From: Erinaceus europaeus
Lineage: Eukaryota; Chordata; Mammalia; Eulipotyphla; Erinaceidae
DNA length: 64,000 bases
Reading direction: 5' to 3'
Assembly: GCF_950295315.1 (NCBI RefSeq)
Contig: NC_080168.1
Coordinates: 3,171,574-3,235,573 of the forward strand
Below the pieces are notes generated by a model. The model was not told the DNA's origin, searched no databases, and worked only from the letters and a program-made list of their open reading frames with translations. Below, piece by piece: positions 22,880-33,624 of the stretch. The translations under genes were made by a program, and so were the position numbers. Numbering within the stretch: the first letter of the stretch is position 1; every line of letters begins with the position of its first letter.

Positions 22880-23935
22880 CATATTTGCATCTTTACTTGT
22901 TTTCAAGGACATATGACAGATTTTTTCTTTCAGATAGGGAGGGTGAAATTACATTTTCAAGGTCTGTTTCTTTCCTTTTTTTTTCTCTATAAAATTACGT
23001 AGGGATTTAAAAATTTCTTGTTGAGAAAATAATTACAGATGAAAACAGAAATAATTGCAATGCTATTTCTAGACATCTGAAACCATAGTAGGAGACTGAA
23101 AGTAACTGAATAAACAACTCTGTAAATGCCAAAGCTGAAAATGGCTTTAAAAGCCATACTGTTCAGTGTTTTTCCGAAGCATAACAGGAGCAATGCTCAG
23201 GTGGTGGGGTAATTAGGGAGTGAACATAATGGATTTGGGGGGGGGGCATAAACAGATTTTAATATCTGCTTTCATGCCACTGACATACACATACACATAC
23301 ACATGTACTTGGTGTAGAGGTCTGTCTATCTCTGCCTAGTGGATTTGTGGGTATATATTCTGAGCTGTTACCATGATCCACGAATTGTCATTGGAAACAT
23401 GAACAAATAGAGAAGATAAGGATCCTTGCTCTCAAGAAGGTGAAACAGACCCATGAGAATTGCCAACAATCCAAGGACAGGTCTGAATCTGAAATCTAGC
23501 CTTTATTCGTGCCTTTTACATTAAGACCCAGGCTTTCTTTTTCAGTCAAACGTGGGTAGAGCCCTTGACAGGAAATGGAGCGTGAAACTCTTCTGCTATG
23601 TCCAGTTTCTATCACAATAGATGGACCTCATTAGCCATTCTCAGCTTCATAATGCAGTCGGGATGGCATCATTTGGTCCAGTAAAGAATTGCCCAGGAGA
23701 TTGTGTTGACATCTAAGATTTATTTTAATCCTCCTTTTGCTGATTTCATAACCAGCCATGTAACAAAGTATGCCGGAGAATCATTACAGATCTTATCAAA
23801 TCTTAATAATCCAAAAATTAGAGACGTTTTTCATGCATCTGTTCCATTTCTTCAGAAGTCACAGATCTCACCCTGCTGATCTGCACATGGTGAACTGTGA
23901 GAGTACCCTGACTTCAAGGGGTCTTCTGTCTGTAT
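22880..23935. other. Unique sequence
   Basis: About 1.05 kb with no recognised repeat or gene apart from a G run near 23237 and a short (CATACA)n near 23284. Confidence 0.5.
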
Positions 23936-23951
23936 TGCCAAGCACAATTCT

Positions 23952-24014
23952 TATGCGGGTCCTTGCGGTTTGCGCCACATGCACTTAATCCGCTGCGCTA
24001 CTGCCCAACTCCCC
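23952..24014 (-). mobile_element. Tailless SINE-A head (63 bp) with 16-bp TSD
   Basis: Only the tRNA-like 5' part of SINE-A is present, on the minus strand: complete 5' end (complement of GGGGAGTTGGGCAGTAGCGC), then nothing past the complement of GACCCGCATA. B-box half, body and A-rich tail are all missing. It is bounded by TGCCAAGCACAATTCT (23936-23951) and TGCCAGGCACAATTCT (24015-24030), 15 of 16 matching, so it inserted in this short form instead of eroding in place. Confidence 0.85.
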
Positions 24015-24154
24015 TGCCAGGCACAATTCTGCTGTGAATATTGTTTATGCTTCCAGGCTGAGCTGGTCAAGTCCTGAAGCATGGGCAACTATGCAGAAAG
24101 ATGCATTTGATTTTTCTCTCTCTCTCACTTGTTCACTAAATGTTTACCAATCGG

Positions 24155-24318
24155 GGGTCCAGGCAGTGGAGCACCTGGTTAAACGCACATAGTACTAAGT
24201 GCGAGGGCATGTGCAAGGACCTGAGTTCAAGCCCTCAGCTCCCCACCTGCATGGGAAATGTTTCACAAGTGGCAAAACGGTCTGCAGGTGTCTGTCTTTC
24301 TCTCTTCCTCTCTGTCTG
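24155..24318 (+). mobile_element. SINE-B, 3'-truncated
   Basis: Head and middle (AGGCAGTGGAGCACCTGG, GAGTTCAAGCCCTCAGCTCC, GGTCTGCAGGTGTCTGTC) present; it stops in the CT-rich body with no A-rich tail. Confidence 0.75.
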
Positions 24319-24817
24319 TGAGTCAACTCAGTGCAATTCCTTCAAGGTCCACACACGATGAAGTGAAGTAGGTGTCTTTTTAGTTTTTGAATGTGATGAC
24401 TTGAATTTTTAAATCCCATGAGGCTCTCCATGTATTCTACAGGAAGATCTGTGGAGAAATTCCAGTATGAAAAGTGACAGGATGTTCACTCTTGAATGCT
24501 TTGTACCCTGTATTTGCATGTCTTTTAGGTTAGAGAAAAGCCATTGGAAGATTTTGTGCTGCTATTTCCTAACAGATTCCTTCTGGCTACTTTTCTATAA
24601 GCTGTAGGAGGACAAGGAGGAACTTGAGGACATTCCATGAGGAACATTCCAGGAGAAACACCACAAGAACCCAGGCTAGAGGTGTGACTAGCTTGGGAAG
24701 CATCAGAAACCACATATGTTAATTAATCAGTTTTTAAAAACCCTGTTTATTCTGAACTCCGTAGTTACAGCAAGATGTTTGTTAATCATTGTGGGTAAAT
24801 TCATGATTAGGGTCAGC
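24319..24817. other. Unique sequence
   Basis: No gene or repeat recognised. Confidence 0.45.
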
Positions 24818-24990
24818 AAACAGCTCAGTATGTAAGAGCACCAATTCCAATGCACGAGCCTCCAGAGGCCACAGGGTCAAGCCCTTGCACGGCCACATGC
24901 CAGAGCTGGGTAGAGCTCCAGGAATGGCTCTTGCCTTCTGCTTTCTCCTCTTTTTTCTCCCCTTTGTCACTCATAATAAAATAAATAAGC
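24818..24990 (+). mobile_element. SINE-C-like
   Basis: CAGCTCAGTATGTAAGAGCA, GGGTCAAGCCCTTGCACGGCC (B-box-like), CAGAGCTGGGTAGAGCTCC and an AATAAAATAAATAAG tail. Confidence 0.6.
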
Positions 24991-25611
24991 AGAGCTTCTT
25001 TTAAAAAGTCAAATGTAAAGTGCATTTTTCCATAGACAGATAGAAGTCCTCATTTAAATTTACGAATTGCACTTCAATGAACTCTTAGAGATGCTGCAAT
25101 TTTAATAAATTACTTGAGATTCTGGGGATCTCAGTATTATAGTTTGTCATAAATTATCTTCATCTGCTACTGAATTTCTACATTTTATATTGCTTTAATT
25201 TTCAAATGCTACACTTGAAAAGTTCCAATGATAGTTATTTAGAGCTCTTAATATAGACGGGGCTGCTCTGATACAGACCTTCTGAACACACAGCATAAAG
25301 ACATTTGCAGGCATTCTTGACCTTGACTTCTAGAAAAATATGCTTCTCACATGTCTTCTTATTGCTGAATTTGGAGTCATCTCCTCTGAGGCCTCTGAGT
25401 CTCTTTCTCACTTTCCATCTAACCAACATGATCTTTTCTTAAAAGGAAAGATTTCACAGAGGGAGAGAAAGCATAAACTGAATGACCACAAACAGGATGA
25501 TATAGATTATCCTACTGCAGAATACCTCAAGTACAATGAGGATTATTATCGGTTTCTTTTTAGACTTGGAACATCTATGTACTTATTTCTCTCCAGTTAG
25601 CCAATGGGCAG

Positions 25612-25660
<49 letters not shown>

Positions 25661-26384
25661 AGGGGGGTGTTTCTCTGAAACTATGCTAAGTCATGGTACC
25701 TGGGGAAAAAAGAGGCTCACTTTTTCTGCTTCTGATTCCTTGATATCACAGTGGAGTAATTAGTACTCACGTCATAGGATTGTTGAAAAGTTATTACCTG
25801 CTAAACACTAATCGTGCCTAGCTAAGTACTCTTTTACAGTTAGCTATTTTAGTCTATTTACTATCTATCCATCCACTAATCTACCCATCATGATTCATAC
25901 TTTGAAAGTGTTAGCATGGAAGTGTGCTCTTATTTTACACACACACACTTTTTTCTGGAAAGACACTATCCTTCTGAGATGCTAAGACACTGAAGATATT
26001 CCTTAAACCTCATATTCCTCAGCTTCTAGGTTAGTCTGATCTTTGATTGTTCAGCCTGATCTACTGACTGGTCACTTAGCAATGGTATTTAAATTAAAAT
26101 CCAATCATTAGCACAATCCTAGAATCCCTCTATCTCAACTTTAGTGATGTATGTGCCGTATGACACACTTGTCATCCCTTCTGGAAGTTTCTGTGTGTGT
26201 GCTCCAGAAACAAACAAACACAATGTAGAAGTCAAGATGGAGGAACAGAAATCAGATTTACCCTTTGTGCCAGAAACAACCAAAAGAGTAGTTGCCATAT
26301 GTGACAAATGCTTTGTGGAAACTTAGACAGCTGGTAGTGAAGCACAAAGTCCCTGACAGACGAGAAGCAGCAGAAGTCCACCGA
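24991..26384. other. Unique sequence with a (TG)n
   Basis: About 1.4 kb without a recognised gene. Short open frames at 25340-25600 and 26144-26326 show no domain or splice context. Confidence 0.5.
25613..25659. repeat. (TG)n microsatellite
   Basis: About 22 uninterrupted GT units followed by GGAGGGGGG. Confidence 0.97.
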
Positions 26385-26660
26385 AACCTGGTCCAGTGAA
26401 CTCAGTTAAGTGCTCATAGTACTAAGCAAAAGGATCCCTGTTTGAGACCCCAGCTCCCCACCTGCAGGGAGGGACACCTCACAAGAGGTGAAGCAGGTCT
26501 GCAGGTGTCTATCTTTCTCTCTCTTTCTCTATTCCCCCCCTCCTCTCTCAGTTTCTCTCTATCCTATTCAATAAAATGTTCAAAAAAAAAAAAAAAAAGA
26601 CCACCAGGGGTAGTAGATTCATTATGGTGGCATCAAGCGCCTGGGATAACCCTGTAGGCA
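26385..26660 (+). mobile_element. SINE-A, long form
   Basis: Head AACTCAGTTAAGTGCTCATAG, B box TGTTTGAGACCCC, body, an A run at 26582-26597 and part of the long-form module (AGATTCATTATGGTGGCATC, GGGATAACCCTGTAGGC). Confidence 0.75.
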
Positions 26661-27046
26661 AAACAATCCAACAAACATCATTTAACTGCCAAGCAACCAC
26701 TAATACGAAATTAATATTTATAGCTGACAATATAGCAAAGGAGCTAAAACATCATCAAGAAAAGTATCATATCCCATGTACATTTTGCTTCAAATAAAAT
26801 TTCAAAATTGCAACTAGACTTCTGGAAATGCATTCCTTCAAAAACAGAATAGTTAAACTTGAAGAAATTATAACAATATTACACTTGGAAGAGTTTATTT
26901 TATTCTGACATCAGGGTGTATCAATTGTCCTTGTATTACAAATCATCTGGAAACATGAAGCTTATCTCATGACTATAACAGAAAATTGTTTGAAATTCAG
27001 CAGTGTGGACTCATATGAGAAGTAGGTTAGGAAAGGAGAGTTTTAG

Positions 27047-27243
27047 GGGTCAAGCGGTAGCTCACCTGGTTAAGCGCACACACTACAGTGCACAAGGCCT
27101 GAGGTTCAACCCCCTGGTCCCCACCTGCAGGGCTAAAGCTTTGTAAGTGATGAAGCAGGTATGCAGGCCTCTCTCTCTCTCTCTCTGTCTCCTCCCCTTT
27201 CAATTTTTCCCTGTCTCTGTCCAATAATAAATAAATTAATTGT
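27047..27243 (+). mobile_element. SINE-B
   Basis: GGTCAAGCGGTAGCTCACCTGG head, CACTACAGTGCACAAGGCC, GAGGTTCAACCCCCTGG B box and AATAATAAATAAATTAAT tail. Confidence 0.85.
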
Positions 27244-27276
27244 TTTCAATTACAAAGAAGAAATGAGAGTTTTATA

Positions 27277-27411
27277 ACTGGGGAGATAGTGTAAGAATTC
27301 TTCGAAAAGACATTCCTGCTTGTGGCTATCATGTTGTAGATTCAGTTGAACCCCAACACCTGCACAAATCAGAGCTGAGCAAGGCTCTGATATAAAAAAT
27401 TAAACAAAACC
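27277..27411 (+). mobile_element. SINE-C
   Basis: GGGGAGATAGTGTAAGAATTC, TTCAGTTGAACCCCAACACC, CAGAGCTGAGCAAGGCTCTG and an AAATTAAAC tail. Confidence 0.7.
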
Positions 27412-28190
27412 ACAAGAAGAGTTTCAATTCCAGGTTTACAGATGTGTTAGGCTGAATCCGCTAAAGTACGGTCAACCTGAAGCCTCCCCGGACAGATCCC
27501 ACCAGAGACATGAAAGGCAAGTGGAGACTGGAGAGAAAGCAGTTCACTCCTTACCAGCAGGTGGTCATTTTAACAATCCAGGGAAAAAGTCAAGGATTTG
27601 TTCTGGGCACAAAAACAAGTCCTTTTCTGCACTCACCTGCCAAAAGTTTAAAGGTGGATAGTTGAGGCTTATGTGGATTTACTCACATACCCTACGCAGG
27701 TGATGTCAGCAATATACGTTATCCCCAGTTTATGTCCTAAGGCAACTTCTTGGAGAAGGAAAGACATCAAGACATCGGGTCAGAGAGAGCAAAGTCCCTC
27801 CCTCTGTCATCCAGCTCATGGGGTAGCAGACAAGCCCACCAGCTTGCCTTCCTCAGGAGCAAGGCAGGAGTTGACTGTCTTTTCCCATCGCCCCTGTCTA
27901 AAAAAAAAAAAATTGCCTGCTAAGTGTTGATTCCCCAGTCAGGATAATGGAATACAAAATAGGTTTGAGTCTGTAGAGTAGGATGGCATTTTTTTTTGAG
28001 AAGATAATAGTAAAAATGTGCAAATATCAGTCACCCAGAGAACTTTTCCGAGCTGGCTTCCGCTGGCTTCAGCCTTGGAGGATGGATGCCTCGGACACAG
28101 TGCTGAGCTCAGGGCCCTGCCTGCTCAGTTAAGTCTCCCTGCGGAGAAGCTCACTGGAGCCTGCATACACCTGAACAAGCTTTTGGACTG
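27412..28190. other. Unique sequence
   Basis: No gene or repeat recognised; an A run lies at 27900-27912. Confidence 0.5.
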
Positions 28191-28194
28191 TGGA

Positions 28195-28315
28195 TAGATT
28201 TTTTTTTATCATTTTTTTTATTAGTGATTTACAAAATTACAAAAATAACGGTACAGTTCCACACTGCTCCTACCCACCAACAGAGTTCTGTGTCCCATTC
28301 ACACCATTGGTTTTT
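28195..28315 (-). mobile_element. L1 3' end, diverged
   Basis: T-rich start, then TTAGTGATTTACAAAATTAC, TACAGTTCCACACTGCTCC and GAGTTCTGTGTCCCATTC; it resembles the copy at 50.8 kb. Confidence 0.55.
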
Positions 28316-28321
28316 CCTTTT

Positions 28322-28920
28322 TTTTTTAAATTGCCAACAGGATTATCCCAAGAGCTCAGAGCTGGTATTAATATTATGAATCCACCCATTCCGATGGCCT
28401 TTCTCTTTCTTTTTTGCTTCTTTTTTTCTTCCTATTTTATTTGATAGCACAGAGATAATTTGAGACTTGAGACAAGAGGGAGGGAGGGAAGGAGAGAGAG
28501 AGAGAGAGAGAGAGAGAAGACACTTGCAGAGCTGCTTCAGTCTTCACTGGTCATGAAGAGTCCCCCTGCAGGACAGACCCCTGCAAGCGTCAACCCGGCT
28601 TTGACCTAGCACGTTATGACTGGGCCCTCCTCAATCGCTATCGAACAGGCCATGGCCGGTGCGCCGCTATGTTCCGTCGCTGGGGAGCCAGAGACGACCC
28701 GAACTGCCCCTGCGGCTCCAGACAGACTATGACCCACATAGTCAACGACTGCCACCTCTCCAGATTCAAAGGAGGTCTCGAAACTTGACATCAGGCTCAA
28801 CCTGACGCTGTTGACTGGCTACGGAAGAAGGGAAAACGCTAGGAGGTGAGGAGTGGGCCTAGATCCGGGTCCTTGAGTTAGGGAACCAGCGTGTTTAACA
28901 AGGTTGCTAAGATCAGCTGG
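28322..28920 (-). mobile_element. SINE long form interrupted by nLTR-K copy B
   Basis: Minus-strand SINE: AACAGGATTATCCCAAGAGC and ATGAATCCACCCATTCC (complement of the long-form module), GA-rich body at 28480-28516, then CCCCCTGCAGG at 28562-28572. The SINE resumes after the nLTR-K insert with TGAGGAGTGGGCC, GATCCGGGTCCTTG and a head remnant ending near 28920. Confidence 0.7.
28573..28846 (+). mobile_element. nLTR-K copy B, nested in a SINE
   Basis: 274-bp 5'-truncated copy starting at ACAGACCCCTGCAAGCGTC and ending at the TAG stop (28840-28842) plus GAGG. It carries the same zinc-knuckle (CPCGSRQTMTHIVNDC) and the same in-frame TGA as copies A and C. It differs from copy C at about 5-6 positions in 200 by eye. 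The AAG tail is very short here, and at most 3-5 bases (AGG) could be a TSD. Insertion inside a SINE dates it after that SINE. Confidence 0.85.
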
Positions 28921-29123
28921 CACGTAAGCACATGACATGAAACACACAGGTAGAAAACCCTGTCAGAAGGAAAAAAAAAAGTGATTCATAAGTAAGTTAA
29001 AGAAATATGTCAATGGCCTAAAAACATCACATATGTTATATTAACTTAAATAAGAGGACTCTGAAAAATAGGTCATCAGCAGTAGGGAGAGAGTTCCTGA
29101 CAAGCAACTAAGAATATAACTTA

Positions 29124-29420
29124 GGGAGTCGAGCAGTAGCACAGCAGGTTAAGCACACGTGGTGCAAAGCACAAGGTCTGGCATAAGGATCCCGGTTCGA
29201 CCCCCCAGCTCCCCACCTGCAGGGGAGTCGCTTCACAGTCAGTGAAGCAGGTCTGCAGGTGTCTGTCTTTCTCTCCCCTTCTCTGTCTTCCCCTCCACTC
29301 TCCATTTCTCTCTGTTCTATCCAACGATGATGACATCAATAACAACAACAATAATAACTACAACAATAAAAACAAGAAGGGCAAACAAAAAGGGAAAATG
29401 AATAAATAAATATTAAATAA
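29124..29420 (+). mobile_element. SINE-A with 12-bp TSD
   Basis: Full SINE-A (GGGAGTCGAGCAGTAGCACA head, GATCCCGGTTCGACCCCC B box, AAGAAGGGCAAACAAAAAGGG module). It is flanked by perfect AAGAATATAACT at 29110-29121 and 29421-29432. Confidence 0.95.
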
Positions 29421-29433
29421 AAGAATATAACTC

Positions 29434-29525
29434 AGCTGGTCAGGGAAAATATTCACATGTCTGGGGACCCTAGCTAACCCCTTATATCATATATACCAGA
29501 ATAGTGCTCTGGTTTGAAATCTCTT
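29434..29525 (+). mobile_element. SINE-C fragment
   Basis: AGCTGGTCAGGGAAAATATTC, CAGAATAGTGCTCTGGTTTG; diverged and truncated. Confidence 0.45.
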
Positions 29526-29544
29526 TTCTTAATGTTTAATTTTT

Positions 29545-29690
29545 TCAATTGTCATTAATTTATTTATTGGACACAGTCTATAGTAAAGAGGAAAGGGGAA
29601 CATAGAGAGGAATAAGGAAAGAATGACACATCAAAACTCGTTTTTGTTTTGCTTATCTCATATCAAATAAATAAAATGATTCTTGAAAAA
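29545..29690 (-). mobile_element. Diverged SINE-B tail
   Basis: TTATTTATTGGACACAGTC followed by a purine-rich body, as in other inverted SINE-B copies; the head is not recognisable. Confidence 0.4.
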
Positions 29691-30107
29691 ATATATAGGA
29701 AGGCGGGCGGGGGGGACTTACTGGGTAGGGTTGGATGAGTCTTCAGCTGCATTTCTGCTATTCAGATTTGCATCACATGAGCAGTGCTAGAGGCAGCCCT
29801 GGTGCTGTCCTGTTTCCATCTGTATGAAAATGTGCCTGTAAGCTGATGAGCGAATTGTTGGGATGCTCAGAGTCAGTTCAGTCACACTGTGAACTGGTGG
29901 CCTGGTGGCCTGTCCCATCTTTGTTTTTAATTATTTTGCCTTTATTATAATGGCTGTTTAAAAATACAATGATTGCTGTAAAACAGTGCAAGTATAAGAT
30001 AAAATGTTGCCATTACTGTGATAATACATTCTTTCTTGTTACCACAAAGTCAGACCCTCTGAATAGAGAACTGCACTGCTTTGGGGTAGCCCTTTACATT
30101 CAGATAG
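29691..30107. other. Unique sequence
   Basis: Nothing recognised apart from a short G-rich stretch near 29702-29715. Confidence 0.45.
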
Positions 30108-30343
30108 ACAGGCAGAAATGTCCGTGTTCAGTGGGGAAACAATTACAGAAGCCAGACCTTCCACCTTCTGCAACTATAATGACCCTGGGTCCATACTCCC
30201 AGAGGGTTAAAGAGTAGGAAAGCTATCTGGGGAGGGGATGGAATATAAAGTTCTAGTGGTGGGAATTGTGTGAAGTTATACCCCTCTCATCCTATGGATA
30301 TTGTCAGTGTTTCCTTTTTATAAATAAAAATTAAAAAAAAATA
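30108..30343 (+). mobile_element. L1 type 1 3' end
   Basis: TTCAGTGGGGAAACAATTAC, CCATACTCCCAGAGGGTTAA, AGTGGTGGGAATTGTGTGAA and TTTATAAATAAAAATTAAAA tail. Confidence 0.85.
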
Positions 30344-30450
30344 GACAGGCAGAGAGCACCCTGTTACAATGGTGTTACCATATGGCTCTGGGGCTGGAAC
30401 TAGAGTAGTAAGGCAGCCACTCTAGCAGTGAGCTATCTCTCTGGTCCTAA
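30344..30450 (-). mobile_element. SINE-C
   Basis: AGAGAGCACCCTGTTACAATG, GCTCTGGGGCTGGAACTAG and GTGAGCTATCTCTCTGGTCC read as the complement of a SINE-C; it sits at the L1 A-rich tail. Confidence 0.55.
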
Positions 30451-30479
30451 TAGTGGTACAGTCTCTTTAATTAAATAAA

Positions 30480-30501
30480 TCTATCTATCTATCTATCTAT
30501 A
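30480..30501. repeat. (ATCT)n
   Basis: Five CTAT units at the tail side of the SINE-A dimer. Confidence 0.9.
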
Positions 30502-30504
30502 TTT

Positions 30505-30962
30505 AATATTTATTTATTTATTCCCTTTTGTTGCCCATGTTGTTTTATTGTTGTATTTATTATTGTTGTTGTTATTGATGTCATTGTTGTTGGATAGGAC
30601 AGAGAGAAATGGAGAGAGAAGGGGAAGACGGAGAGGGGGAGAGAAAGACAGACACCTGCAGACCTGCTTCACCGCCTGTGAAGTGACTCCCCTGTAGGTG
30701 GGGAGCCAGGGGGCTTGAACTGAGATCCTTACACCAGTCCTTGTAGTTATTCTTATTGCTGTCATCATTGGATAGAGAGAAATGGAGAGAGGAGGGGAAG
30801 ACAGAAAAGGGGAGAGAAAGACAGACACCTGCAGACCTGCTTCACCGCCTGTGAAGTGACTCCCCTGCAGATGGGGAACCAGTGGCTCGAACCGGGATCC
30901 TTACGCCTATCTCTGCGCTTCGCGCCACGTGCGCTTAACCCGCTGGGCTACCACTGGACTCC
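30505..30962 (-). mobile_element. Tandem SINE-A dimer
   Basis: Two SINE-A units in the same orientation share one head (right end, CACTGGACTCCC at 30951-30962) and one tail (left end, TTCCCTTTTGTTGCCC). The 5' unit runs from the head to the GTAGTTATTCTTATTG module and then joins the 3' unit at its CCAGTCCTTG position. The 3' unit therefore lacks about the first 50 bases including the A box, but keeps its B box and body. Confidence 0.85.
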
Positions 30963-31002
30963 CAACAAATATATATATTTTTAAAAAACAGGAATCTAGT
31001 AG

Positions 31003-31075
31003 CCTAGGAGTTTAACTGGCTGAACAAAGAACTTGGGTGCCTGAGGCTCCCAGTTCAATCCCCCCAAAATTGAGA
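31003..31075 (+). mobile_element. SINE-C fragment
   Basis: TAACTGGCTGAACAAAGAAC, TGCCTGAGGCTCCCAGTTCAATCCCCC; 3' part missing. Confidence 0.55.
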
Positions 31076-31232
31076 TTGGTGGGGAGTTAGGGAGGGGAAG
31101 AGCCAAAGAGACATCTATAGCTTTGTTTCACCACTGATGAAGCTTTCCCCCGAAGGTGGGGCCAGGGGCTTGAACCCCGGGTCCTGATGCACTGTAACAT
31201 GAGTGTGTAGCCAGGTGCATCTCTCCCCCCCT
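31076..31232 (-). mobile_element. SINE-B
   Basis: Purine-rich body, CATCTATAGCTTTGTTTCACC, CCGAAGGTGGGGCCAGGGGC, TTGAACCCCGGGTCC and GTGTAGCCAGGTGCA; the tail is missing. Confidence 0.7.
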
Positions 31233-31263
31233 CTCTCCTTTAACTCATGAAATATAAATCTTT

Positions 31264-31512
31264 AGAGATCAGGCCCAGTGGTCCTGCACCTTCTTGAAGG
31301 CACACAGTACAGTGCTCAAGGATCTGGGTTCAAGCTCCTCCTCTCCACCTTCAGAGGAAAGTTTCAGTGGAGGTAAAACAGGGTTGTTGATCTCTCTCTC
31401 TCCCTCTCCCTCTCCCTCTCCCTCTCCCTCTCCCTCTCCCTCTCCCTCTCCCTCTCTCTCTCCTTTCTATTCCCCTTCCCTCTCAATTGACCCCTGTCTT
31501 ATCAAATAGAGT
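31264..31512 (+). mobile_element. SINE-B with expanded hexamer
   Basis: Head CCAGTGGTCCTGCACC, CAGTACAGTGCTCAAGGATC, GGGTTCAAGCTCCTCC; the body contains a (CTCTCC)n run of about 11 units at 31391-31460. Confidence 0.8.
31391..31460. repeat. (CTCTCC)n hexamer array
   Basis: Nearly perfect hexanucleotide repeat grown from the pyrimidine-rich body of a SINE-B. Confidence 0.95.
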
Positions 31513-31557
31513 TCTACAATTATATAGAAAGTCAATTTGATTTTCAAACAATAGGGG

Positions 31558-31680
31558 TCAACCCAGGAGATGGATCAGAGGATGAAGCACATGAGGTCTG
31601 AAGTTTGATCCCCGGCACCTCAGGTGCCAGAGTTGATAGCATTACATTTCAAAACCGTGGTTATGAATAAAAGTTCCCTG
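31558..31680 (+). mobile_element. SINE-C
   Basis: ACCCAGGAGATGGATCAGAGG, GAAGTTTGATCCCCGGCACC, GTGCCAGAGTTGATAGC; ends near AATAAAAG. Confidence 0.55.
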
Positions 31681-32224
31681 TTCTTATCCTTCACACAGGT
31701 TAAGGGAAAACACCATATGACTTTATAATTCAGAAAAGCACATCCTGAAAGGACCACTTCATAGTCTGGACCCCTCCTGTGGTAGAAAATCCTGACAGAG
31801 TTGATAAATGGTTGAAATTCTAGACCATTCTTATCAATAATTCTCTTTGCCTGCTCTTTTTATTCTGGGCTTAGAGAGAAAAAAAAATACTGCTGAATTT
31901 CATTTAGTTTTGGTTGGTTTACGATGTCACCCATCTGTGAAGATAAACCCATAAATAGTTTCATAGGGACATATTTATAATGCCAATCACAATATCTTTT
32001 GGCATTTTTTTCTGACTGGAAACTGAAGTGAATTAATAGTAGGATGAGGTAGCTATACTCAAGTAAGCCCCCCCCATCACTATTTTCAGAGGTAGTTTGG
32101 ATTCATGTAACATACTTCAATAGACTTATTTTAAAGAGTAGGACATCCATTAGTATACGGTCTTAGGAAAATCAGAATTAAGCCTGGAGATGACTCCTCT
32201 AGCATTTGTAGAGATATTCTCTTT
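31681..32224. other. Unique sequence
   Basis: No gene or repeat recognised. Confidence 0.5.
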
Positions 32225-32233
32225 TGACATTTT

Positions 32234-32493
32234 ATTATTAATTAATTAATTAATTTTCCCTTTTGTTGCCCTTGTTATTGTAGTTTTTGTTGTTGTTATT
32301 GATGTCATTGTTGTTGGATAGGACAGAGAAAATGGAGAGAGGAGGGGAAGACAAAGAAAGGGAGAGAAAGATAGACACCTGCAGACCTGCCACTTGTGAA
32401 GCAGCTCCCCTGGGGGCTCAAACCAGGATCCTTAGGCCAATCCTTGTACTTCATGCCACTTGTACTTAACCGGCTGTGCTACCGCCCAACTCC
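32234..32493 (-). mobile_element. SINE-A with 9-bp TSD
   Basis: Minus-strand SINE-A between TGACATTTT at 32225-32233 and 32494-32502. The tail is (TTAA)n-like; the middle lacks several bases around GACCTGCCACTTG and the B-box flank. Confidence 0.9.
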
Positions 32494-32621
32494 TGACATT
32501 TTTTTTATGATTTCATGTCTAGTGTATTGGAGAAATTAACAAAAATCAAAGCCATGACAAAAATGGAGTTTCAAGAAAAAATATATTCCCGAGGGACAGA
32601 CTGACAGACTCATCTCTGATT

Positions 32622-32853
32622 TTTTTTTACTTATCTTTATTGTATTTGATAGATATCTTTATTTCATTTGATTTGATAGATAGCCAGAAATTGAAAGGAG
32701 GGGGAGATAGAGAGGGAGAGAGACAGAGAGACATCTGAAGCATTGCTTCACTGCTTGTGAAGCCACCCCCCCACAGGTGGGGACCAGGACTTGAACCTGG
32801 GTCCTTGTGCACTGAAACATGTGCGTTCAAGCAGGTGCACCACCACCCAGCCC
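32622..32853 (-). mobile_element. SINE-B
   Basis: Inverted SINE-B with two tandem versions of the ATTTGATAGATA tail segment, then GA-rich body, CACAGGTGGGGACCAGGAC, TTGAACCTGGGTCC and CACCACCCAGCCC head. GGGACAGACT occurs at both sides (32593 and about 32856), a probable TSD. Confidence 0.85.
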
Positions 32854-33624
32854 GTGGGACAGACTCAGTTATACAGAAGGTGTTGACTCCAGTGTTAACA
32901 CAACTAATAACACTGAAATACATCCTTTAGTTACGTAAATCAGAGAAGTGAAGACGTATGTTTTTACACGATATCATAAAGCCAAATTCATATCTCATCA
33001 AGTTATATAACCACAGAAGGACATTTCTACTTTCTGCTTTTTATTTATTTATTTTTTGGTTTAGTAATCCTTTTAAAGAATAAAAAAAATAGCTTGCTAG
33101 AGCTGAAGTGAATACATCGAATGCCGCATAATCAGCTTCTAAATCTACTTAACTAGAGTCCCATCGTGAACTCAGAACACTGAATCAATGACATAAATAG
33201 GAAATCCATTATAATGAGAACTGGGTGGATTTTGTGAGATTAAAACTTCACTTCCCTGAAATGCTTTTTAAGCATCTGATTCTGAAGTCAAGTACAGTTC
33301 AATTTGCATACTTGTCTATTTGCATCTGACCTAGACACCTGCATTCTTTTGGGGGAGAATTCTGGCGTTTTGGAATACTTGAGCGCCACCTGCTAGGACC
33401 AAGTACACGTTCCTTGCCGGGGCTCTTTGTGGGGTGCACACTGGAGTTATTTTTAACCTTTCATTTGTGTTCATTCAAGTGAAGAGCAAACTGTTTACTT
33501 GTACGACAAACGTGTTTTCTTTCACACAGGTTTATTTTACTTTTTCACTCAATTTTTTCAAAACGACCTGGATTTGTAGAGGAATGGGTCTTTTCTGAAC
33601 ATGGAACGACCCTATGGTATCCCT
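32854..33624. other. Unique sequence with a CTCF-like site
   Basis: Non-repetitive. The only element I would mark is the CTCF-like motif at 33380-33400. Confidence 0.5.
33380..33400 (-). promoter_or_regulatory. Candidate CTCF motif
   Basis: GAGCGCCACCTGCTAGG matches the reverse complement of the CTCF core (AGCGCCCCCTGGTGG) at most informative positions. It lies in non-repetitive DNA. A motif match alone does not show binding. Confidence 0.4.
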
